In this document: positions 51,601 through 63,578 of the stretch, one piece after another
Position numbering within the stretch: position 1 is the stretch's first letter
How the letters are laid out: each line of letters begins with the position of its first letter
Source: Arcuatula senhousia
Lineage: Eukaryota > Mollusca > Bivalvia > Mytilida > Mytilidae
NCBI GenBank assembly: GCA_963971305.1
Contig: OZ020303.1
Span: forward strand, 66,092,867 to 66,156,866
Reading direction: 5' to 3'
DNA length: 64,000 bases
The notes under the pieces: model-generated
Told to the model about the DNA's origin: nothing
The model's input: the letters and a program-made list of their open reading frames with translations, nothing else
Database searches by the model: none
Made by a program: the position numbers and the translations under genes

Positions 51601-54228
51601 ATCCATTTATTACGTAGAAATTAAAATATTTATAACATTATTTCTTTTCAGCTTCAAGATTCAACCAACTGTTGTTGACAACATACAACTAAACATTCCC
51701 ACCCCAGTCAACCAATTCTTAGAACAACAAAAACAATCAGAGTTTCTAGAATGTAATTATGCAAGAGCTGAGGCTTTTTATCTCAGATATCCCAAGGACA
51801 CTTCAGAGGAAGCAGTCCATTTCCAAAGGAAGGCCAGGCAGCTGATCTCAACAGCACAGAAAGTTTTGGATGGTTTGGGGATCAGGTTTTGGATAAGTAG
51901 TGGTACAACTTTAGGTATGCTAACATGTTTTTATAGTTGTGCATATAAATTTGGATTTAGTAATAATTTAATGTGAAGAACACATAAAAGAATGATTATG
52001 TTTTCATTGCATTCAGTAAAAGTATAAAAAGTAAAGGAATGATGAAAATGATTCTTTATAATTTGAGTCGATATATTTCACCTTTGTAAGACTCATCAAA
52101 GATGATCTTATTGAAGGTTTTGCACATATTTATTTTCTAAATGACCCAGCTTTCATAGAAGAAAAATACATGTATTACAGCTAGATTGCGTTACCTTCAA
52201 TTCAAGTACATTTTTGGCACTTTTTTTTCTATAACAGTAAGGGCCTCAAACCCCAAATGCAATAAGAAGTTCTTTTAGTGAATATAATCATCATATTTTA
52301 ACTTCATAACAATTGGCTGGCTCAGTATAACAAATTTTTGTGTGTTAAACTATTTGCCTTGACAAACTCTTAAACATAGTGTTTTTTTGCACCTTTGACC
52401 CCCAATTTCTCAAAAACCGTAAGAGATAATGCAAATATGTTTGACAAACGCAGGCAGGAATTTTCACAAGGATTGCAATGAAAAAAAATTTTTGAAAATC
52501 GGATCAAAAATTAAAAAGTTGATTTTTGAGTGAAGCCCATCTTTGGCCCCCTGTAGCAATGTCACGGTGCAACATATATGAAATCCATTCACAGAATTTA
52601 ATGAGGAATTCAATTAAAAAAGAATTTTCAAAATCAAATAAATAATAAACATTATACAATAGTTTTATCAATACACTCCTTTTAGACCCTTTTGGCCTTT
52701 TTTTCTAAAACCATTAAGGCCACAAACCCCAAATGCAATAAGAATCTTCCTTAAGTGAATACAATTATCATATTAAAACTTCAGAACAATTGGCTGGTCC
52801 ACTATAACTGAATTTCTTGTGTAAAACTATTTGCCTTAGCAAACTGCTGTTTTATTTTATTTGCAGGGTGGTTTAGACAATGTGATATAATTCCATATTC
52901 CCAGGATGTTGATTTGGGTATATGGATCAAGGACTATAAACCTGAAATGGTTCAAGCATTTGAAAAAGCTGGTCTTCCTCTTAGATTTCTCTTCGGAAAA
53001 GTAAGTGTCATATCTTTTAAAAACTTATATTGTCAGTATATAACCTGCAACGTGTAGGAGTCACTTTGGCACTATGTGTTATTATGTGTCCTGGGTCATC
53101 CTGCATCCAATGGTGTCACAAAAATTTCTGTCACAGTTTATATGAAATTATATGGCATAGCCTTGTTATTTGGCATGTAGTTTCGTCCTCTAGTATATTG
53201 TTAAAATTGATTTCAGGCCTGTAATTTATTTAGTTACCATCTTGACCCAAAGTGATGCATTAATATATTTAGATTTCCTTGGAAATATAAAAAAAACAGT
53301 TACCTTGTCAGCTTACTGGTACATTTTATTTTGTATTTATTTAGCGTTTGGATTAGCAGTTTCCTGAATCATTGCCAAGGTTCCTTAAATCATTGGTCAA
53401 AAGCTCTTTATTTAATAAAAAACATGATTAAAGGCCAAAAAGAAGTTTTAGAATTGGGCATTTGAAGCATTATATGTAATGATTGTATTTAATTTATGAA
53501 TTTATCAAAATTGTGTTTGTAAATTGTTTATACTTTTGATTTGCAGGTAGAGGACAGTTATCAGATGGCCTTTTTGTCTGGTGAAGTCAAACTTGATACA
53601 TTCTTTTTCTACGAGGATGAGAAATCCATGTGGAATGCAGCTACTGTTACAGAAACTGGAGAAAAACTCAAGTATGTTTATAATTTAATTTGACTTACAT
53701 AAATTGATAACAACATGGGAAGCAAAATTCAGTTTTATACCAAAGTTAAAAAATAGATATGAGCTCAATTTCATTGAGCTTGACTTCAAGTCAGTCACAC
53801 ACAAAAAAAGGACTCAGCAATTTTCAATTTCAGACACGTAGTCAAAGTTAAAATGTAGTTTGCAATTCTATATGTCAGAACTTATTACTATGTTAAGATA
53901 TACAATTTGTGTAAATATTTTAAACTACCAGAGGGGCCTAGCTATACATGTATATAGTGAGATACTGCTGTATTTTGTTAAGTTTTTGTTTGTTTATTTT
54001 CCTCTACATAGGTATATTTTTCCAAAATTTAAATTATGTTGGACAACACTTCTAGACTTGAAGGTGAGAGTACCATGTCCCACTCAGCCTTACATAGAGG
54101 CAAATTATGGAAGCCAGTGGCAGTCACAAATTAAGACTTGGAGTTGGAAGGATAGCCCACCTAATGTGAGACATAATGGCTACTGGCCTAAAGATCAATG
54201 GGAAAAAGTTATACAGATGTATGAATAA
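42626..54228 (+). CDS. FKTN: Fukutin, ribitol-5-phosphate transferase family, complete
   Basis: Eight coding exons: 42626-42787, 48215-48247, 48803-48979, 49336-49595, 51652-51914, 52867-53000, 53547-53671 and 54012-54228. All introns are GT-AG, phases agree, and the product is 456 aa (human about 461). Residues about 31-47 are a single signal-anchor helix of a type II Golgi protein. The lumenal part has [27 protein letters not shown], the [10 protein letters not shown] motif, [14 protein letters not shown] with the D-V-D metal/nucleotide motif (residues 312-314), [38 protein letters not shown] and the C-terminal [12 protein letters not shown], all in fukutin order. In vertebrates fukutin adds ribitol-5-phosphate to the O-mannosyl glycan of alpha-dystroglycan. 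An in-frame ATG at 42602, or the internal one at 42692 (MRRWRYF), are alternative starts. AATAAA follows at 54257 and 54283. Confidence 0.97.
44530..46075. repeat. Element with ATACGACCGCAA / TTGCGGTCGTAT ends and an internal minisatellite
   Basis: Perfect 12-bp inverted ends at 44530-44541 and 46064-46075 bound a 1546-bp element in FKTN intron 1. The interior carries about six imperfect units (about 44830-45590), each with TTGACAAGAA, CAAAATCGGACCACAAAT, GGCCCCTTTTGGCCCCTAAT and TACGTAATAGGGG. Two further GGCCC-containing units carry TCAATCC, TTCATCCTT and GGTAAGAAACATC. ORFs of 62-124 codons across it on both strands come from the tandem units and are not genes. I recall this repeat from bivalve genomes. 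Confidence 0.7.
46409..47836 (+). repeat. AGCTCACCTGACC-type interspersed repeat, plus orientation
   Basis: It starts with a small hairpin, AGCTCACCTGACC facing GGTCAGGTGAGCT (46409-46445), and ends GTCAGGTGAGCGATTCAGGC, CTCCTGGGAGCCTCTTG. The core starting TTAACTCCTCTGACAC, with ACATGGCCGCTGTGG about 110 bp further on, is present about three times (about 46493, 46892 and 47490), so this copy has internally expanded. It belongs to the same family as 32001-32840 and lies in FKTN intron 1. Confidence 0.72.
50076..50214. mobile_element. Palindromic foldback (MITE-like), about 139 bp
   Basis: AAATAACATATAGCTGAGAG at 50076 faces its inverse ending at 50214. The arms continue through GGTGATAGAGTAGATTG and TACCCT, with an inner hairpin CATTGTCAAC / GTTGACAATG around a GAGGCGCAGCCGAG loop. 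The arms pair along about 60 nt with a few mismatches. It lies in FKTN intron 4. The GAGGGTGATAG word recurs at about 51025, with GGGTGATAGATAAAA at about 51057, which may mark another end of a larger composite. Confidence 0.75.
52236..52852. repeat. Direct repeat pair in FKTN intron 5
   Basis: The words CAAACCCCAAATGCAATAAGAA, ACAATTGGCTGG and AAACTATTTGCCTT occur in the same order at about 52246-52362 and again at about 52733-52840, roughly 485 bp apart. Between them are CCCC-rich GGCCCCCTGTAG and TTTTGGCC words resembling the 44530 element. It ends about 15 bp before FKTN exon 6 (52867). Non-coding interspersed repeat. Confidence 0.5.
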
Positions 54229-54960
54229 TTGCCATCTGAGTTATAAGGATTATCAGAATAAAGTCATAGCAATATATTAAAAAAATAAAGTAGCAGTGTG
54301 GCCATTGATTAGTTATACAGAAAAAAGCAACATATACAGGTCTGCTCCTATGTGATGTGCTTGAACTTATCTACGACATCTAGAAGTAGAAATGAAGTGA
54401 AAGGGTGGCCAGCCAAACAAAAATACTAAGTCATTTTCAGAACTAACAAACTCCTACTTCCTCTATGGGCTGTGGGATGTATCTGTATCGCATGGATATT
54501 TTCTTTTTGTGTTTTGTGACATGAATGAATTATTTAAATCAGGAGACAAAGAATTTTAAATGTTTTAATTATAAAATTATCGCACATTCCATATTACTTT
54601 GCATTTTACCAGTACATATATAAGATTAATTTTTCTTCATTCCAGTATTTGAAGACTTTCCTAGATTACTTTATTTCAGTACATATATATGTTTAATTTG
54701 TTTTTAATTATTGTACTTAAGCATAAACCATTGAGTACCTTAGGTCATGTCATTGTTAATTAATATTCCTATTTTGTGATATAAATTTGTATCAAAAACT
54801 TGAATGTTTGTTTTTGATAGAATAATGTTAATTGTTTCAGCATACATGAACAATTATATTTACTTTTTATGTGTATTTAGGCTGTATTGGTGCTATAAAT
54901 GTCATATGTGTGGTTGTGATTTTTGCAGAAGGTTGTACATTTAAAATGCTTTATAATGTG

Positions 54961-55145
54961 CTGTGGTTTTATTATCTTTTATTGGGTATCAATTTTCATG
55001 GTTTTTGTGGATGGGGCTGATCAACGAAATTTGGTCCCATGAAAAGTAAATCCAACATTGCTTTGCAGGCTGCTAACCTCCCTTGAACTTGCAATTTTTC
55101 AGCAGTACACAAAAATTGGTACCTACGAAAATAATAAATCCACAG
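54961..55145. mobile_element. CTGTGG...CCACAG MITE, about 185 bp
   Basis: The left end is CTGTGGTTTTATTATC with GGGTATCAATTTTC; the right end is AAAATTGGTACCTACGAAAA then AAATCCACAG, followed by TA. The ends are inverted repeats of each other for about 35 bp. It is the same family as the elements at 28770, 56713, 63284 and, more distantly, the satellite MITE. Confidence 0.78.
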
Positions 55146-55216
55146 TACATGTACTTTAGATAGTATATTTTCCCAAAAAAGCTTTACATATACGATATAA
55201 TTTATATTGTTTGAAT

Positions 55217-56152
55217 CAAGTGTCTGGAAACGGTCATATTTGCCGGACATGACCGAAATTTTGTCCTAAATAACCGAATGAAAATTCTCCTAATCGGACA
55301 TTTTAAAATTATATTGTAAGCATTTTTTGCTTATCTGTCATATAATTGTTTAATTATCTTCCTGAGCATCCAGTCTTGTGGTCATTAATCTCTTAATTAA
55401 CACCTCCAGCAGGTGTCAAAAAGGTGAGAATAGCTGTGGGGTTACGCTAATTAGATAATTGGTCACACCTGTCTGACCTTGGCCTCTGTATTTACCTATG
55501 GTTAAAATTAAATGAGTCAACTTTTGTTATCAAATCAGTCCTGAGAATTTAGAAATAATTTCTCATTATATTAAGTATTTATCAAAACATGTGCACAGTG
55601 CACACCAAATATTATTTACATTTAGATGGTGTTTGATTACGCATGTGCGGAGAAAATGTTTATTTTGCAAACACTCATTCACTGTACAGATTGTTTTGGT
55701 ATTAATACAAACAATAATTGTTCCTAATTTCGTATTTAAAAGTCACTTTTCTCATACTTTCTGTACATTTGATATGTTTATTTAGTAAACAGATTCAGAC
55801 GAGTGATCCCAATTCATCTACATCCGGGGCTATATTCCAGGCATCTTACTTTTACTTTCACTTTTTACACGAAACGTGTTTTGTTTATATTGAAGACATT
55901 TTAGAAATTTTTAACTACAAAGAACCTTTATCATGTTTACCTGAAATAAAAATGATCTGGATATAAAATTCAACATCCGGAATGTAATACACAAACACAC
56001 ATTGCCTTTATGGATTTAAAAAGAAGATTTCAAGGGAGGCCAAGGAAAAAAGGTGGAGGAGGGGTAATTGCATGTAACGTTCATATTTTTATATATTCTA
56101 TACAGTTGGACAAAAATGACCGAAATCAGCTCTAAAAATTTCCAGACCCTTG
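55217..56152. mobile_element. Non-autonomous hAT-like transposon, 936 bp, with 8-bp TSD
   Basis: GTTTGAAT is duplicated perfectly at 55209-55216 and 56153-56160. The element starts CAAGTGTCTGGAAA and ends TTTCCAGACCCTTG, a 14-bp terminal inverted repeat with one mismatch. A CA.GG-type terminus with an 8-bp duplication is the hallmark of hAT elements. Subterminal words GACCGAAAT and GGACA recur near both ends in inverted sense. Internal ORFs (for example 55718-55966) have no transposase domain; MDLKRRFQGRPRKKGGGG at 56011 reads toward the right end and cannot be a full gene. It is therefore probably a deletion derivative. Confidence 0.85.
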
Positions 56153-56712
56153 GTTTGAATATACCTGTATTTTGATATTTGTCATAAGTTTTTTTACTAT
56201 CATGAAAGGTTGATCTGGATAAAATATATAAGAACTAGCAAAATATTGATTCTTAGTCATGTACTGAAGATAAATTATTTATAATAGATAAACATGCAAT
56301 TAACATCCACAAATACCATGTAAATGCTGATTTGTAATGTGTTTTGTTTTCAATGTTTTTCACAGTTATAGTTCGGAGACCAGCTGGTGTAATGATAAGG
56401 TGAAATGCATGTTGTACACTTACATGATAAAATGTTTTATGTGGTATGGATAAATATAATAATAAACATGTAATTAAAGCTTTTTTTTTAAACACTGTTT
56501 CTTAGTATGTATCAACATTTCAGGGGTCAGAATAATTATTTCATACTTTATGTTTGACTTTGATCTGTGTATATGCTGTCTTCTTTCATTTCTTGAATAT
56601 TATAATTTTTCAGATGTATTTTATTTTGCCTTCCATTGATATGTAGATTTTACAAAATGAATAGAAAAAACATATTTTTACTGACAAGTTTTCTTTTATT
56701 TCCATCTATGTA

Positions 56713-56887
56713 CTGTGGCTTCATTATTATTCCTGGGGTATCAATTTTTGTGATATTCCATGAAAAGGAAATTTAAAATTGATCTGTATGCTGCAGACTT
56801 CAGAACCATGAATTTAAGAATCCACAAAATGGTTCTTTTTCATTAAACCATGAAAATTGTTACCCACGAAAATAAAGGAATCCACAG
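56713..56887. mobile_element. CTGTGG...CCACAG MITE, 175 bp with TA duplication
   Basis: TA, then CTGTGGCTTCATTATTATTC at the left end; ACCCACGAAAATAAAGGAAT, CCACAG, then TA at the right end. The terminal inverted repeats are about 30 bp and imperfect. The CCCACGAAAATAAA word is shared with the satellite MITE (CCCCACGAAAATAAATG), which links the families. Confidence 0.82.
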
Positions 56888-57209
56888 TATATGGCAAAAA
56901 GCTTTGCTTCAGCATTTTATAGTTTCCAGACCTCGTATATTCAGACACTTCAAACTATCTTGAAACAGAGAATAATTTTTTAATCAACATATATCGACGC
57001 ATCATTCAATATTTTAATTACCAATCGATGAAAAGAAAATTGGTAGCCCAAGCTTTAAACATTACAAATATTGCTACAATTTCTCAAACATTCTTTACAT
57101 ATTCATAGAATTGAAGCAGATGCACCTTCAGTCATCATCAACAAACACTTAAAACAGTAACGTGCAAATACCAAAGTGGTATCAGTAAATCAGTATTTTG
57201 GTTATGCTT

Positions 57210-57765
57210 TTTGTCTCGCCTGCAAAGCAGAGTGGGACATAGGTGTTACTTTACCGGAGGCGGCAGCAGCGTTACTTTTTAGGGTAAGGTTTTATGAGCA
57301 TCTCCATATCTCAAGAACTATAGGTCCTAGGTTGATTAAACTTGGTATGCATATGCCATAGTAGTAGCTTAGCACAGTTGCATCCCCATCTTTTGACCTC
57401 GACCTTAATTTTCGGGTTGAGTGCCTTTGACCTTTGACAATGTTCAATATATATAATAGCAATGTTAAGATTTTGTGAGCACCTCCATATCTCAAGAACT
57501 ATAAATCTTATCACACTTATGTTGATGAAACTTGATATGCATAAGCCCCAGTAGTAGCTTAACACAGTTGCATCCCCATCTTTTGACCTTGACCTTGATT
57601 TTCTTGTTGAGTGACTTTGATATTAGTAATGTTTAAGTTCTACAAACACCTTTTGATCTCAGAAATTGAAAATCCTTATAAATTCAAAATATAGTGGAAG
57701 TGAGAAAGAATTATTGTAACTGATGGTGCCAGCAGGCGAGACATACTTTAGTGTTAACTCTTGTT
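57210..57765. repeat. Interspersed element with TTGTCTCGCCTG ... CAGGCGAGACA ends
   Basis: Inverted ends GTCTCGCCTG (57213) and CAGGCGAGAC (about 57733), followed by the same TACTTTAGTGTTAA tail as the element at 26756-27686. The interior has two units of about 181 bp, beginning CTCCATATCTCAAGAACTAT (about 57301 and 57482) and containing GTTGCATCCCCATCTTTTGA. The 60-80-codon ORFs here are repeat-derived. Confidence 0.68.
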
Positions 57766-59473
57766 ATGCATATTTCAAGGAGTAACTTCTCGACAGCAGC
57801 AAATCTGTAATTCATGAAACTTGGCAGCAGGTATATACACATCAATTTTTTTACTGAAACAGTAATATTTGGCAGAAGATAAGACATTTATCAACTCACT
57901 TTCCAAATTGTATCTCAAAACTGTTGTGTTGGTGTTACTAGTGGTACCTTAAGATTGCAGTGGAAGATTTTGCACAATCATCCTGGTATAACCCACCATT
58001 TTCATTTAGAATGCCATGATCACTGCAGTCTTTATAAATTAGTTTGATCATCGCTGTAGACCTATATCAAGGTATGGTCACTACGTAAAATTTCCCAGTT
58101 CCTCATTAATTTGCTTTTGGCAGCACATAGATGTCTCCCCCGCGTTTCTCCAAGATCAAAGGTCTGTTTATCATACCAAAATTTCAAGATCTAAATTTCT
58201 TTCTAATACCCACAACTACAGTTGGTTAACTTACTATATACCAAGTATTATAAAATCTGGTTCAGTAGTTCCAGAGGGGTTGCACTGACAAGATGATAAG
58301 TGAGGATTTTCAGCAAATTTGTAAGTTCAAAAGGCCATTCTCACACAAAAATAGAAAAACAAAATTCCTTTGTTATATGGACAACTACGTATAGTGTCAA
58401 ACTATAACCAAGTTTTGTAAAATTCCCCACAGTGGTTTCAGAGAAAGATAAATGAGTATTTTTAGCAAATTTCTTACTCCAAATGGCAATTACTCCAACA
58501 AAAATTTTGAGGATAAGATTCTCAACTACATATGAAATTTGTGAACATCAACCAACCAACATGGCCGCTGTTACTAAAAATAGAACAGGAAGGGTCAAAC
58601 CATAGTTTTTAGCTTATAGCTCAAAAGGTATAAGAGATGAGAAAAGTTTCTTTGAATTCTGTACAGTAGTTTCAGAGGAGTTGCACTAACAAACTTTGTG
58701 ATGAACACTGAGGTTGCTACAGAAGAGGGATGCTTGGCCCCATAAAACCTGATACAACATACAATTTTTTTTTGAAATGCCTGTCCCAAGTTAGGACCAT
58801 TGCTTTTTTAATTTATCTGGTATGTAATTAAATTGGCTAATATACACCTGATTAATATATGGAAAGTATAATGTAAATGTTGAGAGTGGCGACCATCTGT
58901 CCTTCCTTTCATGTGTCTGTCTGTTAAGTCTTAGGGTACCAGCAGATGTGTGCCTCTACTTTTGAACAGAAATTCTTTGGGGGGACCCTGGGGAGGGTAT
59001 TTATTAAATAGCTGCAACTCAGTTTTTTAAGTTTCATTTTTTCTTTTGAATATTTTAGAGTGACAATCCCTTTTAAGATAACTTTATTTAAATTTATTTA
59101 TGGCATGCATATTTGCTCTTTATTTCTTCAACTAAAATACATAGCTTGAACTGGTAAGACCTTTATTATTGTAACAATAGTAGAAACCTGACAATCATAA
59201 ATGAAAGATCCGAAGTGAGCATACCATACATGTCCACATTTTGGACAGAGATTAATCTATTGTAAGGAATAAAAAGTCACACTTGTGAAAAGGTCGGCTT
59301 TTTAAACAGGAAGTAGATGATTGACAGACCTGAAAACTTATTCCACCATATGGGACTCCTATCTGAAGCTACATACCAAATGACAAAAGCCTACAATAAA
59401 TAGTTGCTATGAAATCTGTTACAAAAATTTTCAACCCTGAAAATTTATTAAAACAAGAAAATGTGTCAAACAG

Positions 59474-60041
59474 ACATGGTGCCCCGCCTTTATATCTATC
59501 AATTATGAAGCTCACCTTGTTACCCTTAATTGTCAGTAAGTGTGAATTGACTTGAACTATTCAAAATTTTAAGTGCTCATTCATGCAGTAAAAGAAGGTC
59601 ACAGTCAGCATCTGAACCATGTGTTTTGCTAAGGTATCATCCCTAGAATCACCTACAATATACCTTTGGTTGAATTGGTACTTGCATGCTTGCAGGAATG
59701 AACCTTAATCATTCTTCTGTAAGTGGTCATTCATGTGGAAAATATAGGTCACAACAAGCATCGGACGCATGCATTGTCCTTAGCATCACTAGGTGCACCT
59801 GCCATACCAATATGGTTGATGTGGCACTTGTCAGTAAGCAGGAATCGACTTTAACCATTTTTCTATAAGTGGTGATCCATCCTATTCATCAATAGGTTCA
59901 CCTACTATACCAATATGGTTGATGTGGCAATTGTCAGTAAGTGGGAACTTGGAAATATGAGGATTTGGGATGGACGGACGAACTGACCTAGGGGCAAACG
60001 GACCTGAACACTTAATGCCCCTCTACTTTCGTAGGCGGGGC
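59474..60041. repeat. Element with GTGCCCCGCC ... GGCGGGGCAT ends, between direct repeats
   Basis: ATGGTGCCCCGCCT (about 59476) and AGGCGGGGCAT (ending about 60042) are inverted ends. Inside, GTCAGTAAG, CACCTGCCATACCAATATGG and similar words recur two or three times (about 59520, 59800 and 59900). Directly outside on each side lie related sequences (about 59310-59440 and 60077-60210, sharing ACAGGAAGT.GATGAT and GCTACATACCAAA), so the composite may itself have been duplicated. Confidence 0.55.
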
Positions 60042-60904
60042 ATAAAAAGTCTAAGACAGCTCTTTAATCAACTAACAGGAAGTGGATGATCCATAGACCT
60101 GAAAAGATCCCATCATATGAGACCCCTACCTGTAGCTACATACCAAACATCAAATGGTTATCAATAATTGCTGAGAAATCTGTTATGGAAATTTTGATCA
60201 AAGACACCCTCTCGGACAGACAGACCAGTCAACAACATTATACCTTTTCGAAACTTTGTTGTGTGGGGTAAAACAATGTCATTCAAAACACATTTCCTTT
60301 CAGATATTACAGACTGGAATGCAATTAAGTGATGAAATTCTTTTATACATGTATATTTAATTATTCTAAATGCATAAAAATTCATCAAGTATCACAGATA
60401 ACAAATTAATATAAAAACTAAATAACAAATCACAAAGAGAAAGTCTGTGTCTTAATGTATAAAGTTTCTAACTAACACAATATTTTTAAACAAGTGATTA
60501 AAATCACATTTCAGGAAATAATCTAGATATCTGAATGCCCATAACTTTGATAAGTATTAACTGTTCATTCAGTACATGTTATTTTATGAGCCCTTATGAT
60601 TAAGTTAATATGTACATAAACTTCATGTTAATGAAAACATTTTACAAGTCTTTAAAAAAAATCTTCCTTCACATTTGAGAATTACCTTACACTGTTAACT
60701 AAAGTTAATTTTTCTAATGTCTAAAAACAGTTTTTTAAATGAGAAAAAATATAATATCTAGGAGGCGAAAGATTTGTGTTATTAAATGCTCTACACTTCT
60801 CATAGCTGTGTTTTCATAATAAATCTCTTTGAACCCTACTCTGCTCCTACAATGCCACTAATTTTTATATTGAATGCTGGTCCCAGCTCTAATTATGACT
60901 GACA

Positions 60905-63578
60905 TCAAGAGTTTTTAGCCCTCCAGACCCTCACTGAAACATCACTCCCTGCACTGGCTAATACATCATTTTGATAGGAAATCTAAAACAGAAAGGACTT
61001 ATTTATCTAAATTCATTATATAAACTAAATATTGTGATATATTTTTTTAAGTACTTTATTTTATCTAAAAACATTTTAAAGTAACATATATGTAGTATTA
61101 TACTTGTGGCATTTTCAAACCTATCATACTTTCAGATATCACAATGATAATCGCATTAACTGACTTACAAGTTTAATTTTTTCACAACCTATCCACATTC
61201 ACAACTTTTTCAAGTAATCATATTGAAAAAATATTGAATATTTTTGGAATTTTATGGAAATAAATGTCACTTACTTTTTCTTGTACTTAAAGCAATGCAA
61301 GATTTTACTTGTTGAATACGTCGTTTTCATGATAGCTTAGAATGGCTAATGAACCTTGAAAAATATCTTTTATTATAATTTTTTCTGGGCATGACGACTT
61401 CCGGTGCAAGAAAGAGCAATAGATCAAATATAAATACTGCTTTGTTGTTTATTAACAATGGAATCTTCAATTCTGGAAATATTTCTACATATGTAAGAAT
61501 ATCTTGATCTTCAATTGAAGTATTTAACGTTTCATTGTTTTCATAAACCCACAAACACTTTTGCATAAGTCTACGGGGCAGCAAACCAGTTTGACTCAAA
61601 AACTGGTAAAGTCAATGAACTTGAAAATGGTGTATTGTTTCAAGTTATCATTATGTGGGTAGCAGATGCATGTTTATAGATACTGAACTATATCTTTAAC
61701 TTATTTACTAAATGTATTGTTAATGATTCACTTCAATTTTTCGAAGTAATCAAATATAACATAAACAACTGGAATACCAACCCTTGCAACTTCTCCTTCA
61801 TGTGCCATTAGAGTATTTATAGGTTCTGGGTTCAGTGAAGGTTCTAGAATCTTTATAGTGGTATCAGTACAACATGTGAACAGGGCACCAGGTGTATAGA
61901 TGATACCAGTCAATTTACCCTTGTGGCCAACATCACAACTCTGTAAATATACCAGTACATAAATAGTAGATCATGAAATGTGGAAAAAGGGTACCCCACA
62001 CAACCTTCAAATAAAAGATCCAAATGAAAATCTAGAATGCACACTGTTTTGTTTATGATCAATAATATGAAATCCTAAACATGTTTCCATGCTTTCTTTA
62101 TGTTATAATTTTTTTTCTTAAAAAAAATTAAAAATCTGTTATAAAAACTATAGTTACAGAATTTCTTGTATTTAGGGTAATCATGGTATTAAATAGGAAA
62201 ACAAAAAAATACAGAAGGAACATCTAATTCTGTACATCTAAATAGAACCATACAATTTGTGGTAAGCAAAGTGGGTCATAAGACAAAAGCAAGACAACTT
62301 AATAAAAAAAGTCATACCAATTTTTTACCCATTTGTCACCTTTGCATTAATTTTTTTACTGATTGAAAAGTGCCATACCTGTACATGTTCAAACTGTCCT
62401 AGTGTAGTATCGTACAAGTGAATCCCTCCACATTTATCTCCAACCCATAACTGGTTATGTCCCAAACTCAGACTCATTGGGTAGTTTTCTAACTAAAAAT
62501 AGAAAACAAAAATTCTGCTTACAATCAGAAAAATCAAGTATAATAAACTTTCATCACACATAATATTAAAAGTTTCTAAATGAAAATTTGAGAAAATCCA
62601 AACTTCAATTTTCTGTTTAAAAAAATCAAATTCTGGTGGCGTGTGCTATAGTTTTTACCATTTACCTGTATAGTCTTATAAACTGTTGCAGATCTCCTAT
62701 CGTACACAGCTATAGTCTTATCCTCACTTCCTGTAACAATGAAATTTTCGTCAGCCTCAAGACAAAGTACCGGCCCTCTATGGTATTTTTTCTTTGATAT
62801 TTTGTTTTCCCTTGGATCTATAGAATACACAAGCTGGTCAAACCCACTGCCAAAAATCAAATTTTCTTCATAGTGGAGTCCTAGGATGGCAGATCTACAC
62901 CTTAAAACAAATACTGTATGTAATAATATTGCCCAAAGATTAAATGGCATCAGATGGTATGAAATTATCTCCCCTTGGAAGTTAACATCATATATACATA
63001 ATTAGAAAAAAAACATGAAAGAGTAAATTGAAAAAAAAAATAAAATTCTAAGGTATGTACACCTTAACAAAACTATTATGCATTCATAGGTTATAGACAT
63101 CTGAAACTGAAGCACAGAGAAAGACAATATCATAATAAATACATGTAACACTTTTCTGCAAGTTCAAATTTATATTGGATAAAACAGACAGGAAGTTTTG
63201 TAAACTCAACAGACTACAATTACAATTGTTTAGAAAAAGTGAGGAAAATCTTTGGCTCTTAAGCACTGATTTTTTTTCATTTACTGTGGATTCATTTATT
63301 TTCGTGGTTTGATAAAAAAGAATCTTAAATTCATGGTTCTGAAGTCTGCAACACACTGATCAATGTTCAATATCCTATTCGTGGGGTTTCAAATTTCATG
63401 GATCAAAGCCACCCATGAAAACCACAAAAATTTATACCCTACGAATAATAATGAAACCACAGTACTTAAAATTTTGAGTTTCCACACATCCTGCTTCCAG
63501 ATCCCATAACTTGATGTATCTATCCCATGATCCTGTGCAGAGGGTTTTATCATGTGATGCTAAAGACCAAATCCAACC
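60905..63578 (-). CDS. FBXW9: FBXW9-like F-box/WD40 protein, last five exons (5' part outside the window)
   Basis: Minus-strand exons in reading order: 63466-63578, 62666-62900, 62379-62492, 61782-61940 and 60905-60982. They give 232 codons and TGA with continuous phase. WD-blade motifs: GWIWSLASHDKTLCTGSWD then YIKLWDL; LIFGSGFDQLVYSID; GPVLCLEADENFIVTGSEDK then DRRSATVYKTIQ; LSLGHNQLWVGDKCGGIHLYD split over the third exon; LTGIIYTPGALFTCCTDTTI; VLASAGSDVSVRVWRAK. The order matches human FBXW9 (GWVWSL, GSWD..VKLWD, ISGSEDH, DRRA, ALYTTSTDKTI, EVWRLQA). FBXW proteins are substrate receptors of SCF ubiquitin ligases; the F-box lies to the right of the window. The donor after 61782 (AGG|GTTGGT) is weak, and the donor at 63465 overlaps a MITE end. 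Confidence 0.88.
63284..63462. mobile_element. CTGTGG...CCACAG MITE at the edge of an FBXW9 exon
   Basis: TA, then CTGTGGATTCATTTATTTTC at the left; ACGAATAATAATGAAACCACAG, then TA at the right (63463-63464). The terminal inverted repeats are about 30 bp. The exon ends at 63466, so only one original base (63465) separates it from the target duplication. On the minus strand the donor reads AA|GTACTG, with the T from the TA duplication and CTG from the MITE itself. Confidence 0.85.

Larger units (their letters stand above)
54229..60904. other. Intergenic region between FKTN and FBXW9
   Basis: The FKTN 3' UTR occupies the first part. The rest holds MITEs (54961-55145, 56713-56887), the hAT-like element (55217-56152), inverted-ended repeats (57210-57765, 59474-60041) and older repeat debris. 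The latter includes an ACATGGCCGCTG / TAAAAATAGAACA fragment near 58560. No convincing coding exon was found; the ORFs of 60-84 codons cross repeat boundaries and show no domain. Confidence 0.55.

Noticed and set aside
61327..61599. 90-codon minus ORF in an FBXW9 intron
   Set aside because: It lies between the exons at 61782 and 60982, whose join is already in frame and matches FBXW9. Inserting it would break the WD40 order; it has no matching splice sites.
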